From NCBI GenBank assembly GCA_021792955.1, contig JAJYTP010000001.1, positions 67,044 through 131,043 of the forward strand: 64,000 bases of DNA. Direction: 5' to 3'. Positions 20,260 through 30,572 of this stretch are shown piece by piece (within the stretch, counting starts at the first letter, position 1; each line of letters begins with the position of its first letter). Made by a program: the position numbers and the translations under genes. The stretch comes from an archaeon (GTDB lineage: Archaea; Thermoproteota; Nitrososphaeria; Conexivisphaerales; UBA164). The notes under the pieces were generated by a model. That model did no database searches, was not told the DNA's origin, and worked only from the letters and a program-made list of their open reading frames with translations.

Positions 20260-21474
20260 TTGACAGATGGTACGATAAAATATTTAATTAAGTTAAAATT
20301 TAAAATAGAGGGCATCGTTGAAAAGGCCGACATAATTGGAGCGATATTCGGACAGACGGAGGGGCTTTTTGGCCCGGAGCTGGACCTTAATGAGCTTCAG
20401 AAGAACTGGAAGATCGGAAGGATAGAGCTTAACGCACAGAGCAAGAACGACCTTGTCACAGGAGAAGTAACGATTCCTTCATCGGCAGATATAACCATGA
20501 CCAGCCTCATAGCTGCCGCCATTGAAAGTGTTGAAAAAGTGGGTCCATGCAATGCTAAATTCCAGCTTGTAAGCATAGAGGATATAAGGGCAACGAAGAG
20601 GAAGCAGATAACCGAAAGGGCTAAGGAGATACTCAAGGACTGGTACATAAAGTCCTCCAGCGAAGGTGAAAAGGCGCAGAACGAGGTCTACGACACTCTG
20701 AAGCCGAATAAGGTTGGCGAGTTCGGTGAAGATAAGCTGCCGGCAGGCCCTCTGGCCAACGAGTCTAAGGATATAATACTCGTGGAAGGCAGGGCAGACA
20801 TCATAAACCTCATGAGAGCTGGATTCGAAAATACAATAGCGCTGAACGGCGTAAAACTCCCCGATAGCGTCATAAAGCTGAAAGGGAAGAGGAACTTCAT
20901 AGCCTTCCTGGACGGAGACAGGGGAGGCGATCTGATTCAAAAGGAGGTGGAGCAGATGCTGGGAAGGGTCCCCGTGCTGAGGGCGCCGACCGGCAAAGAA
21001 GTGGAGGAACTGACCCCTTCACAGATAAAGGATATACTCGACGCTCATCTATCAAGGGCTGAGGCCGTAAAGGCTGAAGTCAAGGTCAAAGGAGAGCCAA
21101 GGACGGAACCAAGGACGGAGCCAAGGACGGAGCCAAAGGAGGAGTTGAAGGTTGAGGCTCCGCCGCCTATAAACAAGGAATTGCTTGACAAGGTAAAGGA
21201 GCTCTACCCGTCCCTTAAGGAGACGCTTGAGGGGTGCATATTGGATGAGAAGCTCAGCGTGCTTGCCAGGTTGCCCGTAAATGATATGCTGCGAAATCTC
21301 CAGATGACCAAGGATGGGGTGTATTTGATATTTGACGGGATAGTCACCCAAAGGGTGATCGAGTCGGCATCGAAGGCTAACTATAAGGCGATCGTAGGCT
21401 ATAAGCTAGGTGATGGGCTTGATGTGCCTCAGTCCATTCAGGTCTATACGTTTTCCCAGTTGGATGTCCAGTGA
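20260..21474 (+). CDS. dnaG: archaeal DnaG-like primase
   Basis: Toprim ILVEGRADIINLMRAGFENTIALNG, FLDGDRGGDL; 404 aa. Confidence 0.95.
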   Translation: MTDGTIKYLIKLKFKIEGIVEKADIIGAIFGQTEGLFGPELDLNELQKNWKIGRIELNAQSKNDLVTGEVTIPSSADITMTSLIAAAIESVEKVGPCNAKFQLVSIEDIRATKRKQITERAKEILKDWYIKSSSEGEKAQNEVYDTLKPNKVGEFGEDKLPAGPLANESKDIILVEGRADIINLMRAGFENTIALNGVKLPDSVIKLKGKRNFIAFLDGDRGGDLIQKEVEQMLGRVPVLRAPTGKEVEELTPSQIKDILDAHLSRAEAVKAEVKVKGEPRTEPRTEPRTEPKEELKVEAPPPINKELLDKVKELYPSLKETLEGCILDEKLSVLARLPVNDMLRNLQMTKDGVYLIFDGIVTQRVIESASKANYKAIVGYKLGDGLDVPQSIQVYTFSQLDVQ

Positions 21475-21527
21475 ACGTAACAATTTTGGCCCGGTGACGG
21501 TGCCGGACCCTTGGTCGTGTAGCTAAA

Positions 21528-22727
21528 TTGCTGGCGGGATTGATAGGAAAGCCGAACGCCGGCAAATCGACGTTCTTTAACGCCGCGACCATGTTATCGG
21601 CCAAGACCGGCAATTATCCATTCACAACGGTGACCCCTAACATCGGCGTAGCATGGGTCACCAGACGCTGCGTTTGCCGTGAGCTTGGCGTTACTGATAA
21701 TCCAAGGAACTCCAGATGCGAAAACGGGATAAGGTATGTGCCGGTGAAGCTCGTGGACCTTCCTGGGCTAATAAGGAACGCCTGGCGGGGGGAGGGGCTT
21801 GGCAATCAGTTCCTGGATGAAGTGATGAAAGCTGATGCGCTGATACACGTGGTGGACGCCAGCGGATACACCGGGCCGGGCGGAGAGGTCCTGAGTTCGC
21901 CTTCAAATGATCCGTTAAATGATATAGAATTTATCGAGGACGAGATTGATATGTGGATTGCAGGCACAATAAGGAAGGACGTCTCAAAGATCTCCAAGGC
22001 CGCCAGCGCTGAAGAGGTAAACGAAATCATGGCCTCCAGGTTGAGCGGATTGGGCATACGGGCAGGAACTATTAAGGAGGTCCTCAAGGAATACGACGTA
22101 AAATTGAGAGAATGGAATGACGACCTGCTAGTGGACTTTTCGCGGAAGGTCAGGAAGATGGCAAAGCCAATACTGGTGGTAGCCAATAAGGCCGATGTCA
22201 TCTCGGCCGAAGAAAACATAGAAAGGATAAGGAAGTCTGGAAGGCCGGTGGTACCGGCTTCAGGCGAGGCCGAACTGTTGCTTAAGAAGGCCGCCGAAAA
22301 GGGTGTAATACGTTATCAAGCAGGCCAGGGTTCGTTCGAGGTCACCAACCCGGGCCTCCTCACAGAGCAGCAACGCCGGGCGCTCGACACAATTACATCC
22401 ATTATCGATAAGTACGGGTCCACTGGCGTTCAGCGAGCCATCAACGAAACATACTATGAACTTCTCATGTCGATAGGTGTGTATCCTGTAGAGGATGAGA
22501 ACAGGTTCAGCGACAAAAAGGGGAACGTACTGCCTGATACGTTTATAGTAAAAAAGGGCACTACAGCGAGGGAGCTCGCCTATATCGTTCATACGGACCT
22601 AGGCGATGGGTTCCTTTATGCGGTGGATGCCCGTACGAAGATGAAATTGGGGGCAGATTATGAATTAAAGGATGATGACATAATAAAAATCGTATCGACT
22701 TCCCGTATGGCTGGTAAAAATAAATAA
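21528..22727 (+). CDS. YchF/Obg-like GTPase
   Basis: GLIGKPNAGKSTFFNAAT, DLPGLIRNAWRGEGLGNQFLDE, C-terminal TGS. Confidence 0.93.
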   Translation: MLAGLIGKPNAGKSTFFNAATMLSAKTGNYPFTTVTPNIGVAWVTRRCVCRELGVTDNPRNSRCENGIRYVPVKLVDLPGLIRNAWRGEGLGNQFLDEVMKADALIHVVDASGYTGPGGEVLSSPSNDPLNDIEFIEDEIDMWIAGTIRKDVSKISKAASAEEVNEIMASRLSGLGIRAGTIKEVLKEYDVKLREWNDDLLVDFSRKVRKMAKPILVVANKADVISAEENIERIRKSGRPVVPASGEAELLLKKAAEKGVIRYQAGQGSFEVTNPGLLTEQQRRALDTITSIIDKYGSTGVQRAINETYYELLMSIGVYPVEDENRFSDKKGNVLPDTFIVKKGTTARELAYIVHTDLGDGFLYAVDARTKMKLGADYELKDDDIIKIVSTSRMAGKNK

Positions 22728-22758
22728 AAAAATAATAAAAAAGTAAGTTATATTTAAC

Positions 22759-22938
22759 TTAGGACAGACCTAGGTCAGGAAATGCTGCCTTTTGCAGGCC
22801 GAGTTCCTCCTGAAGCGTCCTTATCCTCTTCGCGTATTCGGTCATCTTCGCCTTATCCTTCTGCACCTTAGCAATCTTGTAAGCCTTCCATGCCTTCTTG
22901 AGCGCACCCCACGTTTGTCCTTTATTATATGTTGGCAT
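22759..22938 (-). CDS. 59-aa basic protein, unknown function
   Basis: Manual reading: MPTYNKGQTWGALKKAWKAYKIAKVQKDKAKMTEYAKRIRTLQEELGLQKAAFPDLGLS; below the ORF-track size cutoff. Confidence 0.65.
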   Translation of the reverse strand: MPTYNKGQTWGALKKAWKAYKIAKVQKDKAKMTEYAKRIRTLQEELGLQKAAFPDLGLS

Positions 22939-23069
22939 TATACCTCATACATAGCAATGAAATAGCGAAATAAAAACTTTGCGTTTATGAAGCGCAAGAA
23001 ACGCGGCATGATATGGGAAATACGCAGGTTTCTTGATAACATTAATGGCCTTTGAGCTTGATATTTACA

Positions 23070-23525
23070 TTAAAAGGCGCGGTAATCTCTGTTCCAGTAC
23101 AGGAGAGGCCTTCCTTCACCTGTATGGCCATCGATGACGTCACCCATAAACAGCACATGGTCATAGGCCTCCTTTGTATCCTTCAGTTCAACAAACATCG
23201 TCACAAGCCCGTCGATATATGGCAGGCCTTCATACATGCTCTTCTCTATATTATCGAACTTATTGATGTTATGTGATGCAAAGGTCTTTGAAACTTCGGT
23301 CTGGTCATCTCGAAGGATGGTCAGGGCGAACCTCCTGGCCTTCTTGATAGCATTAACGATTGGCGAAGACTTATCTATTGAAATCAGTATTGACGGAGGG
23401 GCCACAGTCAGGGAAATAAAGCTGCTAACGGTTATCCCGTACAGATTTCCGTCATCGGCTGTCGTCACTATAGCTACGCCAGATGCCCATTTAGACATCA
23501 TATCCTTAAAGGCCTTAGTGTCCAT
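23070..23525 (-). CDS. flavin reductase-like FMN-binding protein
   Basis: MSKWASGVAIVTTADDGNLYGITVSSFISLTVAPPSILISIDK. Confidence 0.93.
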   Translation of the reverse strand: MDTKAFKDMMSKWASGVAIVTTADDGNLYGITVSSFISLTVAPPSILISIDKSSPIVNAIKKARRFALTILRDDQTEVSKTFASHNINKFDNIEKSMYEGLPYIDGLVTMFVELKDTKEAYDHVLFMGDVIDGHTGEGRPLLYWNRDYRAF

Positions 23526-23726
23526 GGTTACCCGTAAATCGATCTGGCTTTAAGTATTGCTCATATGTATTGGGTAAATTCTAGCGTGTAACCAAAAAGT
23601 CGTTTGCCAGTATATGCCAGCAATGGCCCTAACCAGCTAGGCATATTGATTCCTGAAGCCGGCCCCAACAGCCATAGGAAGGTTTTTATCTATAGTGGTA
23701 AAGTGGGGGTACATTGGGGATTATAG

Positions 23727-24188
23727 ATGCCTGAATATGGCTATTCGAGCTCGGTATATGATCGGGCCACAGATGTACGTGGGAGCCTTAGGGAAGTGGA
23801 CATTAGCCCAAAGGCTGCAAGGGAACTGGCAACAGCCATAAGGGGCCTTCCCATATCACGTGCAAGGGCCATATTGAACGATGTCGTGGATATCAAGAGG
23901 CCAGTGGCCTTCAGAAGATACAAGCTCAAGGTTGGCCATAAGGCTGGACTAAACGGATTTGCAGCCGGAAGGTACCCCCGTAAAGCCGCCCTGAAATTCC
24001 TTGAACTGCTGGATAATCTGGAGAGCACCGCTGATTTTAAGGGGTTTGATCCCAGCAGCATCGTCCTGGTGCATATTACCGCATACCCGGGCAGGAAGCT
24101 AAAAAGGAGTATGCCGAGGGCTATGGGAAAGACATCTCCAAAAAATAAAATACTGGTGCATGTTGAAGCGATAGGGAGGGTGATGTAA
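23727..24188 (+). CDS. rpl22: ribosomal protein L22
   Basis: position in cluster and sequence. Confidence 0.96.
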   Translation: MPEYGYSSSVYDRATDVRGSLREVDISPKAARELATAIRGLPISRARAILNDVVDIKRPVAFRRYKLKVGHKAGLNGFAAGRYPRKAALKFLELLDNLESTADFKGFDPSSIVLVHITAYPGRKLKRSMPRAMGKTSPKNKILVHVEAIGRVM

Positions 24189-24189
24189 G

Positions 24190-24834
24190 ATGTCGATGAT
24201 GGATTTTTACCTAACCAATGCAATGGTCCAGGTGAAGCTTGAAGAGTACCTGGCGGAAAAGCTCGGAGATGCTGGGTTTGCCAGGGTTACGATGGAGAAG
24301 ACGCCGCCGATGGGCACAAAGATCAATATCTACGTGTTAAAGCCAGGCCTAGTAATAGGGAAAAGGGGCGTAAATATCAAGGCCCTGGTGGATTCAATAG
24401 CGAGGGAATTTAACATACCAGAACTGGTCGTGAATACTATAGAAGTAACTAATCCGGATCTAAACCCCATAATACTGGCTCAGAGGATAGCTACCGCAGC
24501 TGAAAAGGGGATAGTATTCCGAAGGGCTGCTAACCAGGCGCTGAATATTGCGATGAAGGCTGGGGCGCTGGGCTGCGAAGTGAGGATCGGAGGAAAGATA
24601 AGGAATGAGAGGGCTAGTTTTCAGAAGTTTACCGCCGGGGTGATACTGAAGAGCGGCTATCCGAGGGAGGTGTATGTGGACAAGGCGGTCAGGCATGTTC
24701 TTCTGAAGATGGGGCTCTACGGTATCCAGGTGAGGATCTACAGGGAAAATAGGCTTAACGAATTTAAAATGAAGGAGAGCGTTAAGGAAATAAAGGAGGA
24801 GGCAAAGGTTGAAACAGCTCAAAAAGCTCCATGA
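24190..24834 (+). CDS. rps3: ribosomal protein S3
   Basis: KH domain GLVIGKRGVNIKAL. Confidence 0.96.
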   Translation: MSMMDFYLTNAMVQVKLEEYLAEKLGDAGFARVTMEKTPPMGTKINIYVLKPGLVIGKRGVNIKALVDSIAREFNIPELVVNTIEVTNPDLNPIILAQRIATAAEKGIVFRRAANQALNIAMKAGALGCEVRIGGKIRNERASFQKFTAGVILKSGYPREVYVDKAVRHVLLKMGLYGIQVRIYRENRLNEFKMKESVKEIKEEAKVETAQKAP

Positions 24835-25021
24835 AAAGTCAGATAAGGAGCTCGACGACCAGTTAACGGATATGAGAAAGGAACTTTCAAGGCTCAGGAT
24901 ACTTTCGGCCAGGGGCACATTGGCCAAAGAGTCAGGCAAGATCAAAGGGGTAAGGAGAAATGTTGCACGGGTGATGACCGAAATTAGGAGGAGGGAAATT
25001 GAAGGTGGGCGATCTGATTAG
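24809..25021 (+). CDS. rpl29: ribosomal protein L29
   Basis: 70 aa, cluster position; TTG start. Confidence 0.93.
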   Translation: MKQLKKLHEKSDKELDDQLTDMRKELSRLRILSARGTLAKESGKIKGVRRNVARVMTEIRRREIEGGRSD

Positions 25022-25199
25022 TTCACGCGGGCGGCTGAATTACAGTGGTGTGATGGTTTATGAAACAAAGAACATGGTATACCTCGATGGCGAAAGAGGG
25101 GTTAAGATGATACCGAAGGCTAACCATGACTTTATGGTCAATGGTAGGATGATCAGCGGAACAACGCTGCTGAAAAGGCCCTGGGAGAGGTTATTGTGA
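24999..25199 (+). CDS. rnp1: RNase P protein component 1 (Rpp29)
   Basis: between L29 and S17; Sm-like sequence. Confidence 0.9.
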   Translation: MKVGDLISSRGRLNYSGVMVYETKNMVYLDGERGVKMIPKANHDFMVNGRMISGTTLLKRPWERLL

Positions 25200-25519
25200 T
25201 GATAAGCGCATTGGGCGTTAATCAGCCCACCGGCAGTTGTGACGATCCGCTGTGCCCGTATCACGGATCCCTCAAAATCAGGGGGAAGCTGATCGAGGGG
25301 ATGGTCGAGGGCATGAAGTCCAGGAAGGTTATTACGGTGAGGCGGGAATACTACTTCTACGTAAAGAAATACCTGAGGTATGAAAAGAGGAGGCAGATGA
25401 TACATGCCAGGCTGCCCTCCTGCGTCAGCGTAAAGGTGGGATCAAAGGTGCTGCTGGCGGAGACCAGGCCCATAGGAAAGAATATAGCCTTTGTGGTCCT
25501 CGGAGAAAGGGTGAGTTAG
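25196..25519 (+). CDS. rps17: ribosomal protein S17
   Basis: sequence and cluster position. Confidence 0.95.
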   Translation: MMISALGVNQPTGSCDDPLCPYHGSLKIRGKLIEGMVEGMKSRKVITVRREYYFYVKKYLRYEKRRQMIHARLPSCVSVKVGSKVLLAETRPIGKNIAFVVLGERVS

Positions 25520-25522
25520 GTC

Positions 25523-25960
25523 ATGTCATCTCAGAAATCACGTGCAGTTTCTGCCAAGGGCGTCGAAGAATACAAGCCGCACACTACTAAGGCTATCCCC
25601 GTAACCTCCGTCATTACCTGCGCCGACAACACGGGGGCCAAAACGCTGAAGGTTATACAGGTACAGCGATATAAGGGAAGGCTGAAAAGATATCCTGCAG
25701 CAACGGTGGGGGATGAAGTGGTAGTGGTGGTCAAGAAGGGTAACCCGGACCTGAAAAAGCAGATATTTCACGCCGTGGTGGTCAGGCAGCGCTATCCGGT
25801 TAAGAGGCTTTCAGGCCAGAGAATGGCATTTGAAGATAACGCAGCGGTTATAATAACCCCCGAGGGTGAACTTAAGGGCACCGATATAAGGGGCGCTGTA
25901 GCGGCTGAAGCGGCTGAAAAGTGGCCGCGCATAGCCAGCGTAGCCTCGTTTATAGTGTGA
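25523..25960 (+). CDS. rpl14: ribosomal protein L14
   Basis: CADNTGAKTLKVIQV. Confidence 0.96.
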   Translation: MSSQKSRAVSAKGVEEYKPHTTKAIPVTSVITCADNTGAKTLKVIQVQRYKGRLKRYPAATVGDEVVVVVKKGNPDLKKQIFHAVVVRQRYPVKRLSGQRMAFEDNAAVIITPEGELKGTDIRGAVAAEAAEKWPRIASVASFIV

Positions 25961-25965
25961 TTGAT

Positions 25966-26313
25966 ATGGTGGTAAAGGATTATACCGCAAAAACTGGCAG
26001 ACGGTCACTGCACGTCTTGAGCAGGATGGTCTCCGCTCCTCTATCGGACGAACTGAAGGCTAAAAATAAAATCAGGTGCGTTAGGGTTAAGAAGGGGGAC
26101 AGGGTGAAGATAATGAGAGGGGACTATAAGGACATCGAAGGTAAGGTCAACAAGGTGAACCTTAAAACCGGCTATGTAACCGTTGAAGGCCTTACGAGGG
26201 AGAAGGTAAAGGGTGAAAATATACCGGTCAAGGTACATTCATCCAAGCTCCAGGTGATAGCGCTGGAATTGGGTGACAAGCTGCGTGCAAAGAAGGTGAA
26301 CAAGAGTGGGTAA
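25966..26313 (+). CDS. rpl24: ribosomal protein L24
   Basis: KOW GDRVKIMRGDYKDIEGKVNKVNLKTGYVTVEG; ATG at 25966. Confidence 0.95.
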   Translation: MVVKDYTAKTGRRSLHVLSRMVSAPLSDELKAKNKIRCVRVKKGDRVKIMRGDYKDIEGKVNKVNLKTGYVTVEGLTREKVKGENIPVKVHSSKLQVIALELGDKLRAKKVNKSG

Positions 26314-27037
26314 GCTGGGCGGAGACAGGACCAGAAAGCGTGAAATTGCGCCCACCTTCTATGTTACTTCCAGAAAGAAGTATACGTTCATAACCAAGCC
26401 CTCGCCGGGTCCGCACAGGGGCATGGAGAGCTATGATGCGATAACGCTCCTCCGTGATGTCCTGGGCCTTGGCTATACCGCCAGGGAGATAAAGAGGTCC
26501 ATAAAGGACGGGATGCTTATAGTTGACGGACGGGTCAGAAGGGATCCAGCGTTTCCCATAGGGTTGATGGATGTCGTAGAAGTTAAGGGTAGCAATACCG
26601 CATACAGGATGGTTCCCTATAAGGGAAGGCTGCTTCACCCATTTATGATAGATCAGGATGAGAAGGGGGTCAAACTGGTGCGCATAGACGGAAAGCGTTT
26701 GATAAAGGATGGGAAGGTCCAACTGGGCACCAGCGACGGGCGCACGCTGCTTGTAAGCGATGGCAGCAAATACTCGGTGGGCGACTCGATCCTGATCCGT
26801 GTGCCGTCCCAGGAGATAATCCAAGCGATCAAGCTCAACAGGGATGCGCTGGCCCTTGTAATCAAGGGGAGCCATCTTGGCAAGCAGATCGTCATCAAGG
26901 AAGTGCTGCAGGGGCGCCTTACCAGAAGGTCCATGATAATCACTGACATGGACGGGAAGGATATCACCCTGCCCAGAGATTACGTGATGGCTGTAGGCAG
27001 CAAGCAGCCCATGGTCAAGTTACCGCTGGTGGTCTAA
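26306..27037 (+). CDS. rps4e: ribosomal protein S4e
   Basis: sequence and cluster position. Confidence 0.95.
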   Translation: MGKLGGDRTRKREIAPTFYVTSRKKYTFITKPSPGPHRGMESYDAITLLRDVLGLGYTAREIKRSIKDGMLIVDGRVRRDPAFPIGLMDVVEVKGSNTAYRMVPYKGRLLHPFMIDQDEKGVKLVRIDGKRLIKDGKVQLGTSDGRTLLVSDGSKYSVGDSILIRVPSQEIIQAIKLNRDALALVIKGSHLGKQIVIKEVLQGRLTRRSMIITDMDGKDITLPRDYVMAVGSKQPMVKLPLVV

Positions 27038-27038
27038 A

Positions 27039-27560
27039 ATGGCAGAAGTTAAGCTAAACCCGATGAAGACGATAAGGCTGGAGAAGGTGGTCCTTAACAT
27101 AGCCGTAGGCGCGGCGGGTGAGAGGCTGGAAAAGGCAGCAAAGGTCCTGAAGGACCTTACTGGTCAGGAGCCAGCGCTCAGGAAGGCAAAGAAATCCGTA
27201 AGGGACTTCGGAATACACAGGGGAGAAAATATAGCCGCAATGGTTACCCTGCGGAAGTCCAGGGCCATTGAAGTGCTTAAGCAACTGGTGCAGACGAAGG
27301 GAGCGGGGATCAGCCCCTCCTCATTTGACAAGAGCGGCAATCTCGCCTTTGGCATAAGGGAGCATATAGATATCCCTGGGGCCAAGTACGATCCGGACAT
27401 AGGGATATTTGGAATGGACGTGGTAGCCCACCTTACTAAGCCGGGTTACAGGGTCCGGACAAGGAGGATGGGCCGCCCGATAGGGGAGCCACAGAGGGTG
27501 TCCAGGGAGGAAGCAATTGAGTTCTTCAAGAACAAAATTGGAGTTCAGGTGATGGAATGA
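27039..27560 (+). CDS. rpl5: ribosomal protein L5
   Basis: sequence and cluster position. Confidence 0.96.
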   Translation: MAEVKLNPMKTIRLEKVVLNIAVGAAGERLEKAAKVLKDLTGQEPALRKAKKSVRDFGIHRGENIAAMVTLRKSRAIEVLKQLVQTKGAGISPSSFDKSGNLAFGIREHIDIPGAKYDPDIGIFGMDVVAHLTKPGYRVRTRRMGRPIGEPQRVSREEAIEFFKNKIGVQVME

Positions 27561-27724
27561 TGACGAAGATCAGAAGCGGTAAGCCGAGGTACTTCGGGAA
27601 GGGAAGCCGTGCCTGCATAAGATGCGGCCAGTACGGGCCCGTCATTCAGAAATACAACCTTATGCTTTGCAGACAATGCTTTAGAGAGGTAGCCCCAAGG
27701 ATGGGGTTCAAGAAATATAGTTAG
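27557..27724 (+). CDS. rps14: ribosomal protein S14
   Basis: Manual reading (55 aa, below ORF-track cutoff): ...[39 protein letters not shown]. Confidence 0.95.
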   Translation: MMTKIRSGKPRYFGKGSRACIRCGQYGPVIQKYNLMLCRQCFREVAPRMGFKKYS

Positions 27725-27734
27725 GGGTGAAATT

Positions 27735-28127
27735 ATGCCAGCTCGTGATGTCGTTTCAAATCTATTCTCCACGATAAAGGAGAACGAACTGAGGAACAAG
27801 AGCGAATGCCTTGTAATACCGGGCTCCAGCGTAAGCCAGCAGATACTGAGGGTGATGCAGAGGTTCGGTTTCATAGGCGAATTTGAGTATATAGATGACA
27901 GGCTAGCCTCTAAGCTCAGGATTCAACTGCTGGGCAGGATAAACAACTGTGGTTCCATAAAGCCGCACGTGCCTGTTGAGAAGGCCGGGTTCGGAAGCTG
28001 GGAAAGGAGGTATCTCCCCGCTGCCAACATAGGCATCTTAATAGTCAGCACGGACAAGGGGATTATGAGCCATTCCGAGGCAACGGAGCGTAACATAGGT
28101 GGGAGGCTTTTGGGATATGTCTACTAA
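27735..28127 (+). CDS. rps8: ribosomal protein S8
   Basis: sequence and cluster position. Confidence 0.96.
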   Translation: MPARDVVSNLFSTIKENELRNKSECLVIPGSSVSQQILRVMQRFGFIGEFEYIDDRLASKLRIQLLGRINNCGSIKPHVPVEKAGFGSWERRYLPAANIGILIVSTDKGIMSHSEATERNIGGRLLGYVY

Positions 28128-28659
28128 GACGGAATTAGCTTTACCGGAAGGGGTCAGCGCCAACCTAGAGGGCAGCGGCGTCCTATCGGTCAAGGGCCCC
28201 CGGGGCACCTGTAAAAAGGACTTCTCCAACATCAGGGTAAAGATTGGGCAGAGCGGTGAAGGCGACGCCAGGAGGATCACCATCGAAAGCTTCACAGATA
28301 GAAGGGATGATGTATCCATCGTCAATACAGCAAAGAAGCTTATACAGAACATGTTCAAGGGGGTCACCGCCGGATGGACGTACAGGCTGAAGGTCGCATA
28401 TTCACATTTTCCCATAACCATAACCGTCAAAGGCAATAAGGTGCAGATCGAAAACTTCTATGGTGAAAGGGTTCCGCGCACGGCATCCATAACATCATCC
28501 GATGTCAAGGTTTCAGTAAGCGGTGATGATGTAGTGGTTGAGGGCCCCTGTCTTGAAGATGTGTCGCAGACCGCAGGAAACATAGAACAGGCGACCAGGG
28601 TAAGAAGGAAGGACGTCAGGGTATTTTTGGATGGTGTATATATATATGAAAAAGCCTAA
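28117..28659 (+). CDS. rpl6: ribosomal protein L6
   Basis: sequence and cluster position. Confidence 0.95.
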   Translation: MSTKTELALPEGVSANLEGSGVLSVKGPRGTCKKDFSNIRVKIGQSGEGDARRITIESFTDRRDDVSIVNTAKKLIQNMFKGVTAGWTYRLKVAYSHFPITITVKGNKVQIENFYGERVPRTASITSSDVKVSVSGDDVVVEGPCLEDVSQTAGNIEQATRVRRKDVRVFLDGVYIYEKA

Positions 28660-29005
28660 GTTTTTGAGACAGGAGAGCTGGCGCTATAAGAAGCTGAAGC
28701 CGAACTGGCGTAAACCGAAGGGTATAGACAACAAGATGAGGCTACAGGAGAAGGGGTGGCCGCCCTTAGTTAAGGTGGGTTACAGGACGCCCGGCAAGGA
28801 GCGAGGGCTTCACCCGTCCGGGCTGATGGAGGTCCTGGTCCACAACGTCGATGAAATGCGCGCAGTTAATGGAAAGAAGTACGTGGCCAGGCTGGGGCGC
28901 ACCGTTGGCGTAAGGAAGCGCGCCGAAATGCTAAAGGTTGCGGAAGAAATGAACATAAGGGTCCTGAATCCGGGAAGGAGGTCAATTAAGAATGCAGCTG
29001 CGTAA
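28646..29005 (+). CDS. rpl32e: ribosomal protein L32e
   Basis: sequence and cluster position. Confidence 0.94.
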   Translation: MKKPKFLRQESWRYKKLKPNWRKPKGIDNKMRLQEKGWPPLVKVGYRTPGKERGLHPSGLMEVLVHNVDEMRAVNGKKYVARLGRTVGVRKRAEMLKVAEEMNIRVLNPGRRSIKNAAA

Positions 29006-29405
29006 TAAGAGAATTCTGGCGGCCAAGGTCATGAAAATCGGCAAGAATAAGGTCCGGTTTGACACTAAGAGGCTGGACTCCGTAGACGAGGCCGCCTTCA
29101 CAAGGGTGGCAATAAGGAGGCTCGTAAATGACGGTTCAATATACAAGAGCAGGGAGAAGGGCCAGACCAAGGTGGGAAAGGTCAAGAAGAGGAGAGGAGA
29201 AGGGTCAAGGAAGGGTAAAAAGGGAGCTAGATTGGGAAGGAAGGAGAAATGGGTAAGCCAGGTCAGGACGCTCAGGGCCTACCTTAGGAAGCAGAAGCCC
29301 AGCGTGAACAGGGCTATGTACTGGCAGGCATATGGCAAGATCAAGGGAGGAGAAATAAGGACGATCAGGAGGCTCAAGGCGTTTATGGAGGGAAGCAACC
29401 TATGA
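28992..29405 (+). CDS. rpl19e: ribosomal protein L19e
   Basis: sequence and cluster position. Confidence 0.94.
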   Translation: MQLRNKRILAAKVMKIGKNKVRFDTKRLDSVDEAAFTRVAIRRLVNDGSIYKSREKGQTKVGKVKKRRGEGSRKGKKGARLGRKEKWVSQVRTLRAYLRKQKPSVNRAMYWQAYGKIKGGEIRTIRRLKAFMEGSNL

Positions 29406-29956
29406 TATTCAGGCGAAAGATGGAGAAAAGGACCAATTACAGGAAGAGGAGGAAGATGATCCTGTCAAGGATGCCTGCGCTGTACATAAGGGTATCCAAC
29501 AAGAACATATACGCGCAGGTCCTGGTCCCCCAGGTAGTCGGCGACCGAACGGTAGTTCAGGCTAATTCAAAGGAGCTTCAGAAGGCTGGCTGGACATATG
29601 GAAGGAAGAACTTTCCGTCGGCGTATCTGGTTGGGCTGCTGATAGGCAAGAGGGCGATCAAGGGCGGCCTGAAGGAGGTGCTGTTCTATTCCGCCAACAA
29701 CGTATTCAAGGCCAAGACAAAGCTGACCGGCGTACTTAAGGGGGCTGTCGAGGCTGGATTGAAGGTGAGGTGTGACGACGGAATATTTCCTGAAGACGAT
29801 GCGGTCAATGGAGAAAGGATAGTAAAATATGCCGCCATGTTGAAGGCAAAGGGCTACAAGGGGCAGCAGTTTTCAACGGGCCTTGCCAAGGTTGAGGAGG
29901 AGGGCAAGGCAATAAAGAAGCTCAAGGATGCAATATTGAGCGGAGAAGTGAGTTAG
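29402..29956 (+). CDS. rpl18: ribosomal protein L18
   Basis: sequence and cluster position. Confidence 0.95.
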   Translation: MIFRRKMEKRTNYRKRRKMILSRMPALYIRVSNKNIYAQVLVPQVVGDRTVVQANSKELQKAGWTYGRKNFPSAYLVGLLIGKRAIKGGLKEVLFYSANNVFKAKTKLTGVLKGAVEAGLKVRCDDGIFPEDDAVNGERIVKYAAMLKAKGYKGQQFSTGLAKVEEEGKAIKKLKDAILSGEVS

Positions 29957-29957
29957 G

Positions 29958-30572
29958 ATGATGGAAGAAAAGGGCGAATGGATTCCCAAGACGTCGCTGG
30001 GCCTGGCCGTTAAGGAGGGCAAGGTCACATCTCTTGAAGAAATCTTTGAAAGCGGAATAAAGGTGAAGGAGCCAGAGATAGTGCAGAACCTCCTTCCCGG
30101 CTTAAAGAACCTGCTGCTGGGTGTAAGGATGGTTCAAAAGCAGACCGACGCCGGGGAATTAACAAGGTTCAGCGCGGTCATCGCCGTGGGGGATAGCTCG
30201 GGCTGGTTCGGAGTTGGTCACGGTAAGGCAATGCAGACAAGGGCGGCCATAGACAAGGCCACAAGGACCGCCATACTGAACATTATACCGGTGCAACTTG
30301 GCTGCGGCAGCTGGGAGTGCAGGTGCGGCCAGCCACATTCTACCCCGGCAAAGCTGTACGGTAAGGCTGGTAGCGTCAAGATTCAGATAATACCGGGGCC
30401 CCGGGGGCTTGGCCTGGTCGCAGGGTCTACAATAAAGGACCTGCTCAGCCTGGCCGGCATCAAGGATGCGTGGACGAAGACGTCCGGCTCAACTAGCACC
30501 GACATATCCATGGCCATGGCTATATATGATGCTCTGGGGAAGGTTATCAACGTGAGGAGGACCAACAGATGA
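29958..30572 (+). CDS. rps5: ribosomal protein S5
   Basis: sequence and cluster position. Confidence 0.96.
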   Translation: MMEEKGEWIPKTSLGLAVKEGKVTSLEEIFESGIKVKEPEIVQNLLPGLKNLLLGVRMVQKQTDAGELTRFSAVIAVGDSSGWFGVGHGKAMQTRAAIDKATRTAILNIIPVQLGCGSWECRCGQPHSTPAKLYGKAGSVKIQIIPGPRGLGLVAGSTIKDLLSLAGIKDAWTKTSGSTSTDISMAMAIYDALGKVINVRRTNR

